DNA of 32,095 bases, from NCBI GenBank assembly GCA_019459485.1, contig JAIBEZ010000088.1, forward strand, positions 1 to 32,095. Direction: 5' to 3'. The notes under the pieces were generated by a model that worked only from the letters and a program-made list of their open reading frames with translations, searched no databases and was not told where the DNA came from. Each line of letters starts with the position of its first letter. The first letter of the stretch is position 1. This DNA comes from Prolixibacteraceae bacterium. GTDB taxonomy: Bacteria; Bacteroidota; Bacteroidia; Bacteroidales; Prolixibacteraceae. Made by a program: the position numbers and the translations under genes. Below are positions 1 through 6,909 of the stretch, one piece after another.

Positions 1-11
1 ATTAAAACAGA

Positions 12-140
12 TTAATCCAAATCAGCATAAGAATCAGCTGGTTTTCCACCTTTAATTGAAAATAGTTCTTCTGAAGTTAAAACGTCGAAAGAGAAGTTGT
101 CAAATTTTTTTGATTCGTTGTTCGCGATTAAAGTTTTCAT
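12..140 (-). CDS. GG-leader precursor peptide (putative secreted peptide or RiPP), 42 aa
   Basis: This short gene starts at an ATG at 140 and stops with TAA at 12-14. The 42-residue product begins MKTLIANNESKKF and carries the segment LTSEELFSIKGGK, with Gly31-Gly32 in the position of a double-glycine leader cleavage site. The E-L-F-x-I-K-G-G pattern is the hallmark of Bacteroidota GG-type natural-product leaders, which are normally cut and exported by peptidase-containing ABC transporters. Cleavage after Gly32 would leave a ten-residue core (KPADSYADLD) that is acidic and has no Cys, so a lanthipeptide or disulfide product is unlikely. The gene points left, so any maturation or export genes downstream of it would be outside the window. 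The leader and reading frame are seen directly; secretion and any modification are inferred. Confidence 0.75.
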   Translation of the reverse strand: MKTLIANNESKKFDNFSFDVLTSEELFSIKGGKPADSYADLD

Positions 141-271
141 TACTTTTGGTTTTAATGATTAATACTAATTCTTAATTATCCTTGTTCAAGTGTTTATTCC
201 GAAAATGGATAAAAGGTAACCCTGTAATTAGAAAAAAATTAGAAAGTAAATTTTGTTAATACTTTATAATA

Positions 272-3172
272 TTGAAAATCAATTTATTAAACGACAAGAG
301 AACTAAAGTTTTTTTTCTTCTTTTTCTTGTACAAATTCTATTTTACTCAGAAGGGTATTCCCAAAGACCGGAATCCTTTGGCCGGGATAGTCTATTAACG
401 GTGGATCTTCAAAGAAAAGGAGTTGCCGCCGGACGACTTGGCGATTTTGATGAAGCATTGTTGTATTTTGATCAACTTTACAAACTCCGACGGAAAATGT
501 ATGGACAAGAAAGTTATCGTTTGGCTTCACCTCTAATAAATATTGGAATTCAATATAAAAATTTGGGCAATTTTGATAAAGCAATTGAAACATATCAAAG
601 GGCAGAATCTTTATACACGAAAGAATATGGGAATGATTATTCTGCTTTGGGTATTATCTATACCAATATTGGGAATATTTTTCGATTGATTGGAGATTAT
701 AATAAGGCATTGGAATATCATCAAAATGCTTTTCGTGTATTACAAAATGATATTATTCGATTTAATGACAATTTTCAGGATTCGAAATTTAATATCGCTG
801 AAACCCAATTTAAGCTTGGAAATAACAAAGAAGCTATTCGTTTTGCCCAAGAAAATTTAAAGACAATCATACCAACTTTAAAGCCACTTTTGTACGATTT
901 AATTGCCTTGGCATACCGAAATGAAGGACAGTTTGACCTGTCTGAAAAGTATTATTTATTGGCAATTAAAAGCTGGATTGAGTTGTACGGAGAATCCAAT
1001 GTTGAATTGATAGATGAATATCTGGCATATTCTGCTTTTCTACTTTCGACGAAAGATTTTGAAAAAGCATATACTTATTCTAGCAAGGCGCAAATCATTG
1101 TCCTGAAATTTTTTGGAGAAAAAAGCACTGCATATTCTCAAGTGCAATCAAATTTTGGGGATTATTATTACCTGAAAAATATTGAGGCGCAAATTATTGA
1201 AGATTTCCGGAGCCAGCGAAAAAGAAATTTAAGCATGGCTATTCAATCCTACCAAAATGCCATCGTTTCGTTGGTTGATTCGTTTGATATTAAAAATCCG
1301 TTTGTTGATCCGCCTTTGAAAAATGTTATTTCTGAAATTCAGTTGGTTGATGCATTTAAAAAGAAAGCTTTGGCCATGGAGAAAATAGGCGATGTTTTCC
1401 AGTCAGAATTTGATAACAAAAACGCTGAAAAGTATTTTATTGCAAGCTTAAATTCTCTTACCAAGGCAACCCAGTTGATCCACCGGCTTCGGATTGGCTT
1501 CGAAAATGAAGAAAGTAAATTGTTTTTTGCACAGAACCAGGAATCAACTTTTATCGATGCAATAAAAATTTCGCACAAGTTGTACAAGCAAACAAAAGAT
1601 CAAAAATATGTGAATCTGGCATTTGAGTTTGCAGAAAGAAGCAAAGCCTCCAGTTTGCTAGCATCCTTAAAAGATGTGAAGGCCAAAGAGTTCGGTGGAA
1701 TTCCGGATTCGTTGTTGAAGCGGGAAGATTATCTCAAAATAAATGTGGCCAATTATACTTCGATGCTTTTTGAAGAAAATCATCAGCAAGAACCTGATTC
1801 GCAACGCATAAATTTATTCAATTCCAAGATTTTTAAACTTAATGAGGAATACAGCCAGTTGATAAATTTCTTCGAAAAATCATATCCTGAATATTATTCA
1901 TTTAAGTATGAAAATAAGATAACCGGCGTCAGCGAGTTGCAGACCAGGCTCAGGGCCAGAGATGCGCTGGTTGAGTTTATTGTGAACGAGCCAAAATCGG
2001 GCGATGAAAAGGGCGAACTTTATCGTTTTGTGATTACAAAAGATGCAGTTGATTTTTCAATGGAATTGATAGATCATTCCTACGAAAAGGACATCGATTT
2101 CTTATTTCAATTTTTAACAAGTCCGAATTATCTTTTCACCAAGAAGAAAGATTTTGTGCATTATTCACTTGCCAGCTTTAGTCTGTACCAAAAACTTATA
2201 AAACCTGTTTCAGGATTAATTAAAGGGAAAGATTTAATCATTATTCCGGACGATAAACTTTCATATATTCCGTTTGATGCTCTGTTGTCACAAATGCCCG
2301 ACACGAGCAGGATGGATTTCAGGAACCTGAACTATCTGGTTCGCGATTATGCCATAAATTACAGCTATTCAACCACATTGTTATATAATTTCCAGAATAA
2401 GCACGCCAAAAGTTCAAAAAGCCTGATTGCGTTTTCACCTCAATATATTGTCAATGAGCCACGAACCGATAGGGAAAGTTCGAAAATGTATTATTTCTCA
2501 CCACTGCCGGGGGCAGGAGAGGAAGTGGAGAATTTATCGGACTACATACAAACAACTTCTTTTGCTAATTTTTTGGCTCAGGAAAATACCTTTAAACAGA
2601 AAGCTTCTGATTTTGATATTTTGCATTTGGCAATGCATACAATAATCAACGATAGTTTGCCAATGTTTTCGAAACTGGTGTTTTCGAAACCTGACAAAAA
2701 TTCGGCGGATGATGGTTTTTTGAATACCTACGAAATTTATAATATGAAGCTAAATGCCCGGTTGGCAGTTTTAAGCGCTTGCGAAACCGGTTCGGGTAAA
2801 CTTCAGAAAGGGGAAGGGGTAATGAGTCTGGCGCGTGGATTTATTTATGCTGGCTGTCCTTCTATTGTGATGACCCTTTGGCAGGTTGAAGACAAGTCGG
2901 GTGTCAATATTATGGCGAATTTTTATTCTTATTTGTCGAAAGGAAAAAGGAAGGACGTCGCGTTGAGAATGGCAAAACTGAAACACCTTGAATCATCGGA
3001 TCCCTTGACGGCACATCCGCATTATTGGTTGGGATATGTAAATATTGGTGATTCAGAACCTTTGTACACAAGCAATGATATTTATTTTGTGATTATTCTC
3101 TTTATTGCAATCTTAGTTGTGTTTTTTGACTGGTATTACCGTAAAAAAAAGCCCCGTAAGTTGCGGGGCTAA
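272..3172 (+). CDS. TPR-CHAT protein, caspase-like, membrane-anchored
   Basis: The 966-residue protein has a hydrophobic export signal (about residues 11-30), then tetratricopeptide-like helical repeats (about 50-300; for example the NLGNFDKAIETYQRAESLY segment), a long helical middle, and a C-terminal CHAT domain (about 640-925). CHAT is a clan CD (caspase/separase-like) peptidase fold. The expected dyad is visible: LHLAMHT gives His789 and SACETG gives Cys837. A hydrophobic segment at about 935-953 is followed by a strongly basic tail, so the TPR and CHAT parts should be periplasmic with the tail in the cytoplasm. The start is TTG at 272: there is an in-frame stop at 257-259 and no ATG before the signal sequence. 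It converges on the sigma-factor gene at 3195, a pairing that suggests a shared regulatory circuit. Substrate unknown. Confidence 0.85.
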   Translation: MKINLLNDKRTKVFFLLFLVQILFYSEGYSQRPESFGRDSLLTVDLQRKGVAAGRLGDFDEALLYFDQLYKLRRKMYGQESYRLASPLINIGIQYKNLGNFDKAIETYQRAESLYTKEYGNDYSALGIIYTNIGNIFRLIGDYNKALEYHQNAFRVLQNDIIRFNDNFQDSKFNIAETQFKLGNNKEAIRFAQENLKTIIPTLKPLLYDLIALAYRNEGQFDLSEKYYLLAIKSWIELYGESNVELIDEYLAYSAFLLSTKDFEKAYTYSSKAQIIVLKFFGEKSTAYSQVQSNFGDYYYLKNIEAQIIEDFRSQRKRNLSMAIQSYQNAIVSLVDSFDIKNPFVDPPLKNVISEIQLVDAFKKKALAMEKIGDVFQSEFDNKNAEKYFIASLNSLTKATQLIHRLRIGFENEESKLFFAQNQESTFIDAIKISHKLYKQTKDQKYVNLAFEFAERSKASSLLASLKDVKAKEFGGIPDSLLKREDYLKINVANYTSMLFEENHQQEPDSQRINLFNSKIFKLNEEYSQLINFFEKSYPEYYSFKYENKITGVSELQTRLRARDALVEFIVNEPKSGDEKGELYRFVITKDAVDFSMELIDHSYEKDIDFLFQFLTSPNYLFTKKKDFVHYSLASFSLYQKLIKPVSGLIKGKDLIIIPDDKLSYIPFDALLSQMPDTSRMDFRNLNYLVRDYAINYSYSTTLLYNFQNKHAKSSKSLIAFSPQYIVNEPRTDRESSKMYYFSPLPGAGEEVENLSDYIQTTSFANFLAQENTFKQKASDFDILHLAMHTIINDSLPMFSKLVFSKPDKNSADDGFLNTYEIYNMKLNARLAVLSACETGSGKLQKGEGVMSLARGFIYAGCPSIVMTLWQVEDKSGVNIMANFYSYLSKGKRKDVALRMAKLKHLESSDPLTAHPHYWLGYVNIGDSEPLYTSNDIYFVIILFIAILVVFFDWYYRKKKPRKLRG
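3150..3170 (-). terminator. Intrinsic terminator shared by CHAT and sigma genes
   Basis: AGCCCCG (3150-3156) pairs with CGGGGCT (3164-3170) around a seven-base loop. Read on the minus strand the hairpin is followed directly by a run of eight T, a textbook terminator for the sigma-factor gene. On the plus strand the tail is weaker (AAATATGTTTTTG). The whole stem lies within the last codons and stop of the CHAT gene. Confidence 0.8.
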
Positions 3173-3194
3173 ATATGTTTTTGTCTTTTGGCGG

Positions 3195-3776
3195 TTATTC
3201 GCCGCTTAAAATATTTTTATATTCCAAATCTTGTTTTACGCTTTTTATAAGGTATTCCTTGCAACTGAACTTCCGCTTCTTGGCATATTTTTCACTCTTG
3301 AAACCCATCATCTGGGCAATGGTCTTTAATGGCACTTTGTCGAAATACAATTGAAGGATTTTCTGACAATCCTTTCCAAGATTTGAAAAATGTTTTTGGT
3401 ATAATCTGTACCGGTCATTTAAATCAGTAACTTTTTCGAGACTATCATCATAAAGTTCATCATTGAATTCATGATTGTCTTTGATGTTTTCTTTCTCAAT
3501 TTTACGTTTCTCTAATTGTTTGAGCCATAAAAAACGACAAATGGAGTAGAGGTAAGTTTCAAATGTGCAATCCAGAACCAACTCATTTGCTTTGAGCTTT
3601 CTGTAAATAATTATAATTGCTTCCTGAAAGATGTCATTTGCATCGTCATCGTCACCATTGTTTTTTTTGATGAAGAAATTTATTTTCGAATAGAAATTCT
3701 TATAAATGAATTGTAATACAATGGTATCATTTCTAAGAATTCCATTTAGGAGTTCAAGATTTGTGTAATCAGTCAT
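3195..3776 (-). CDS. RNA polymerase sigma-70 family (ECF-like) factor
   Basis: The 193-residue protein has the two-domain layout of ECF sigma factors. Region 2 covers about residues 15-95, with DANDIFQEAIIIIYRKL matching the region 2.2 core-binding helix and the ETYLYSICRFLWLKQLEKRK stretch resembling regions 2.3-2.4, which recognise the -10 element. An acidic linker precedes region 4 (about 125-180), where QKILQLYFDKVPLKTIAQMM reads as the usual region 4 helix-turn-helix. No anti-sigma gene is adjacent. It converges on the TPR-CHAT gene, 22 bp away, with a shared terminator. Its own upstream region carries a candidate promoter at 3849-3878. Family assignment is firm; its target genes are unknown, with the CHAT gene or the peptide gene as possible targets by position only. 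Confidence 0.88.
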   Translation of the reverse strand: MTDYTNLELLNGILRNDTIVLQFIYKNFYSKINFFIKKNNGDDDDANDIFQEAIIIIYRKLKANELVLDCTFETYLYSICRFLWLKQLEKRKIEKENIKDNHEFNDELYDDSLEKVTDLNDRYRLYQKHFSNLGKDCQKILQLYFDKVPLKTIAQMMGFKSEKYAKKRKFSCKEYLIKSVKQDLEYKNILSGE

Positions 3777-3848
3777 CGCAAAAAATTAAATCGTATAAAT
3801 GGATTTAAAAACATCACGTAAAGTTTGCCTTTTCAAATTTGGATTCTA

Positions 3849-3878
3849 AAAATGTATATAAATTGTGGAATTTGCAAA
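3849..3878 (-). promoter_or_regulatory. Candidate Bacteroidota promoter for the sigma-factor gene
   Basis: On the minus strand TTTG (3878-3875) is followed after 18 bases by TACATTTT (3856-3849). The known Bacteroidota primary promoter is TTTG about 19-21 bases before TAnnTTTG, so this matches apart from the last base. It would give a leader of about 65 nt. Confidence 0.33.
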
Positions 3879-3957
3879 TTATTTATTGTGATTTTATTTT
3901 CACGCAATATTAAAGGTTTATTTTGAAGGTGAAAGCTTTTTTTTTGAAGGAGGAAAA

Positions 3958-4071
3958 ATGGTGGATGGTGGTAAAAACAAAAAGGTAGGACCTCTGCCCT
4001 ACCTTTTCTCTCTTAAACTAACTAACCTAACTAAACCTAAACTTATGAAAAAAAATGTAATACAAATGTAA
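3958..4071 (+). other. Leader-like segment with hairpin, CTAAC-rich stretch and mini-ORF
   Basis: The 371-bp gap between the sigma and tonB genes contains no recognisable gene but is not featureless. On the plus strand GAAGGAGG stands five bases before an ATG at 3958, opening a 37-codon frame that runs through a perfect 10-bp hairpin (3980-4007), a repetitive CTAA(A)C stretch (about 4014-4042), and an internal ATG at 4045 giving MKKNVIQM, then TAA at 4069-4071. Hairpin, CTAAC-rich leader and ATGAAAAAA resemble the 5' leaders found ahead of Bacteroidota outer-membrane receptor genes, but no receptor follows: the next gene is on the opposite strand. It could be a decayed leader, a small RNA or a tiny gene. 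The composition is seen; any function is inferred. Confidence 0.35.
3980..4007 (-). terminator. Candidate terminator for the tonB gene (bidirectional hairpin)
   Basis: AAAAGGTAGG (3980-3989) pairs perfectly with CCTACCTTTT (3998-4007) around an eight-base loop. On the minus strand the stem is followed by TGTTTTTACC, giving a U-rich tail about 140 bases past the stop of the TonB-family gene. On the plus strand the tail is TTTTCTCTCTT, so it may also act in that direction. Confidence 0.5.
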
Positions 4072-4147
4072 GCCATCGTTCTTATAAATTGTGAAAATAA
4101 TTGTTAAATCATGTTAAAGTTATTGTGTTTAAAAAGTTAGCTAAATG

Positions 4148-4900
4148 TTACTGAGCAACAAACATATACGTAATACTTCCTCTCTGTATCAACGGTGCTT
4201 TTGTATCAGCATTAAATACAGTACGTTCGGCTGCCTGGGTAGCATATTCAGTCAGCATCGGATCATTTGAATTCTTAACCGGTCTGGCCTGGGCTTTAAT
4301 TACTTTCCCTGAGCGGTCAACTTGTATGTCAACTTTTACTTCTCCACCGCTTTTTGCCAGGTAAACCGGAATTGGCAACCTTAAATGAAACCTGTTTTCA
4401 AGGAAATAGTGAATATTGCTTTTCCCGGAATAAATTACATTTTTAATTGAATCCGGATCTTGTCCGTCAGTTGTAACTTCAGGCATTTCATATTTTTTGA
4501 TAGCAGGAATTTTTTTCGACAATTGCTTGTTCACATCAGCCACCATTTTCTTCGCATCTTCTATGTCGCGGTTATAATTGTCGTCAAAAAATTTGTCCCT
4601 TTTTGACGCATCGTTTTTTGCAGCGTCATTTACAGCGCGGTTACTGGTCGATTGTTGAGTGTTTTTCATTGATTGATCAGAAGCAACATTCTTTTCCTGG
4701 AGCTGCTCCATTTCGGTTTCAGTAATTTCTTTTTGGTCATCCGGTATTGTGAAATCAAGCAAAATAGCTTCTTCCGGTTGGATTTCAACATTCAGGCTAA
4801 ACTCGGCCACCCAAAACCCGGTCACCAAAAAGATATGAAATATCAGGGTTCCCATAACCCCGTACACATTTTTACGATATAGTTCTTTAATCTTCGACAT
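4148..4900 (-). CDS. TonB-family energy transducer
   Basis: The 250-residue protein has a short cytoplasmic N-terminus, one membrane helix (about residues 12-33, beginning VYGVMGTLIFHIF), a charged, flexible periplasmic linker (about 45-165, rich in Lys, Asp, Asn and Gln rather than Pro-Lys), and a C-terminal TonB domain (about 170-250). The C-terminal signature is GGEVKVDIQVDRSGKVIKAQ, followed by a final strand ITYMFVAQ, the classic TonB fold used to contact the TonB box of outer-membrane receptors. It would couple the ExbB/ExbD proton channel to receptors such as SusC; ExbB/D are not in the window. It is divergent from the beta-barrel gene at 5067. The membrane-helix and C-terminal assignments are firm; which receptor it serves is unknown. 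Confidence 0.85.
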   Translation of the reverse strand: MSKIKELYRKNVYGVMGTLIFHIFLVTGFWVAEFSLNVEIQPEEAILLDFTIPDDQKEITETEMEQLQEKNVASDQSMKNTQQSTSNRAVNDAAKNDASKRDKFFDDNYNRDIEDAKKMVADVNKQLSKKIPAIKKYEMPEVTTDGQDPDSIKNVIYSGKSNIHYFLENRFHLRLPIPVYLAKSGGEVKVDIQVDRSGKVIKAQARPVKNSNDPMLTEYATQAAERTVFNADTKAPLIQRGSITYMFVAQ

Positions 4901-4907
4901 TGTGGCG

Positions 4908-4915
4908 CAAATTTA
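4908..4915 (-). promoter_or_regulatory. Candidate -7 box of tonB-family gene
   Basis: On the minus strand TAAATTTG matches the Bacteroidota -7 consensus TAnnTTTG exactly and ends eight bases before the ATG at 4900, which would make the transcript almost leaderless. No well-spaced TTTG -33 element is visible, so the match may be chance. Confidence 0.22.
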
Positions 4916-5066
4916 GTAAAATCAGGTCGCCATAGATTTTAAAGTTCAAAAAATCGGATCGAATTATGATAGCAAATGCATAACTTTTAAGATTGAAATA
5001 GTATTTGATGTGCTGAATTGAAATAAATAAATAATTTTAGAAATTGAAAATGGTGATACCGACTTT

Positions 5067-6902
5067 ATGAAATTCGTCTGGATAACTTTTTTGCTGCTTT
5101 CTGCTTTGAACCTTGATGGCATGGAAATAACCATGCTCAGAAAAGATTCAACAGACAACGATGCAATTAAGAAAGATCCCGAATTGTTTTATGATAGTCT
5201 TGCAGTGAAGGCCAATCGTAACCGGTTTACCAAAATACTGTATGATTATCTTATTAGTTCAAGCAATGATTCGGTTAATAAAAAACTTGAGTCGTATGAA
5301 TACTACAAGAGCTTTGAGAAAAAGACCATTGGTTCGATTGAAATAAAATCGCTGGAAGTTTTTGGACCGGATTTCAATGATACTTCTAAAATCACCAATG
5401 TTTGGATTGAAAAGATGGCCAATAAAATGCATTCGAAGTCGAATTTGAATGTGATACGAAAAAATTTGTGGATAAAAGAAGGTCAGACGTTAGAGCCTGA
5501 TCTTATAATGGACAATGAACGGTTGTTGCGTAGCTTGCCATACCTCAAAGATGTCCGGTTTATAATAAAAAAGAGAAAAGAAAATGATCAGATAGTTGAT
5601 CTTTTGATATTAACCAAAGATGTTTTTTCATTTGGCATTTCAGGCTCACTTTCAAATATTTACAAGGGAGATATAGGAATTTACGACAAAAATATTTTAG
5701 GTATTGGCCATGAAATTGGCATTTCTCTTTTTGGTCATCTTGAACAAGAACCTCATTTGGGCATTGAAGCCTATTATGCCATAAACAACGTGAAAGGAAA
5801 CTTCATAAACTTTGCTGCCGGATATGCCAATAATTACATCAGGGAAGGTTTATTTGTTTCTTTTGAACGTGATTTTTTACGACCTCAGTCGGTTTATGCA
5901 GGAGGTATTAATTTTACCAGAAATTTTAGGTCGAATACAATTACTTTGAACGAGAATGTGGCAGGAGATTCACTGAACTATTTATTTTTGGATGCCTGGT
6001 ATGGTCGCCGGTTAAAACGGGTTGTTAATCCAAATGATACCCGTTTTCAAATTAACCTTTCCGGAAGAATCCGCTATACTTCGTTTTATCACCGGCCTCC
6101 TCCTGATGCTGCCAACAAACAGTTTTTTGCAAATAGTACACTTTATCTGGGCAGTGTGAGTTTTTCGCAGCGTTCGTATGCTCGAGATTATCTGGTTTAC
6201 AGCTATGGAATTACTGAAGATATTCCAAAGGGATATTTGCATGAACTGGTTTTCGGATTTGATGACAATGAATTTGGAAACCGTTGGTATTCTCACCTTT
6301 TTTTATCGACGGGTAACCTGTTTCAACGAAAGCCTTTTTATTTGTACACTTCGATGGGTTTGGGAAGTTTTTGGAACCATACAGGACTTGAACAAGGCAT
6401 GTTCGATGCAAAGATCAATTTTATTTCGCCATTGTTTGAACTCTGGAATACAAAGGTCAGGCAGTTTGTTAAGATGAATTATGCGCTTGGGATTAACCGG
6501 TTTGAAGTTGAAAACCTTTTAATTCGAAACAATTTTGGTATCAGGGGCTTTGGAAGCCGTATAGAAAGAGGGAAGCAGCGATTGACACTAAATGTGGAAA
6601 GTGTTTTTTTTCAGAAAAAGTCGATCCTGAAATTTCAGTCAGCATTGTTCTCGTTTGTTGATGTTGGAATTGTTGGGCCAGCCAGTGAATCGATTTTCAA
6701 ACAGGATTATTTTGCCGGCCTTGGCGTAGGTGCCCGCATCCGGAATGAAAACCTTATTTTTAAAACAATACAAATACGACTGGCCTTTTATCCAAATCAT
6801 CCAGGCAACGTTCATGCAGTAGGTTTTATAATTGACGAAGTCAATAAATCGAGATTTTATACTTTTCAACCTCGCGGGCCTGAACCATTGAGGTTCGAAT
6901 AA
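5067..6902 (+). CDS. POTRA-beta-barrel outer membrane protein (BamA/TamA-like)
   Basis: The 611-residue protein starts with a signal peptide (MKFVWITFLLLSALNLDG). Residues about 86-188 read as one POTRA-like domain: IGSIEIKSLEVFGP, then NLWIKEGQTLEPDLI, LLRSLPYLKDVRFII and IVDLLILTKDVFSF follow the beta-alpha-alpha-beta-beta pattern of Omp85 POTRA repeats. The rest (about 190-600) alternates in the manner of an outer-membrane beta-barrel with many aromatic strand ends. One POTRA is fewer than in BamA (five) or TamA (three), so this is an accessory Omp85-like protein rather than the essential assembly factor. The start is the first ATG of the frame ahead of the signal peptide. It is divergent from the TonB-family gene and ends eight bases before the convergent helicase gene. 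Cargo unknown. Confidence 0.72.
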   Translation: MKFVWITFLLLSALNLDGMEITMLRKDSTDNDAIKKDPELFYDSLAVKANRNRFTKILYDYLISSSNDSVNKKLESYEYYKSFEKKTIGSIEIKSLEVFGPDFNDTSKITNVWIEKMANKMHSKSNLNVIRKNLWIKEGQTLEPDLIMDNERLLRSLPYLKDVRFIIKKRKENDQIVDLLILTKDVFSFGISGSLSNIYKGDIGIYDKNILGIGHEIGISLFGHLEQEPHLGIEAYYAINNVKGNFINFAAGYANNYIREGLFVSFERDFLRPQSVYAGGINFTRNFRSNTITLNENVAGDSLNYLFLDAWYGRRLKRVVNPNDTRFQINLSGRIRYTSFYHRPPPDAANKQFFANSTLYLGSVSFSQRSYARDYLVYSYGITEDIPKGYLHELVFGFDDNEFGNRWYSHLFLSTGNLFQRKPFYLYTSMGLGSFWNHTGLEQGMFDAKINFISPLFELWNTKVRQFVKMNYALGINRFEVENLLIRNNFGIRGFGSRIERGKQRLTLNVESVFFQKKSILKFQSALFSFVDVGIVGPASESIFKQDYFAGLGVGARIRNENLIFKTIQIRLAFYPNHPGNVHAVGFIIDEVNKSRFYTFQPRGPEPLRFE

Positions 6903-6909
6903 TTACGGA

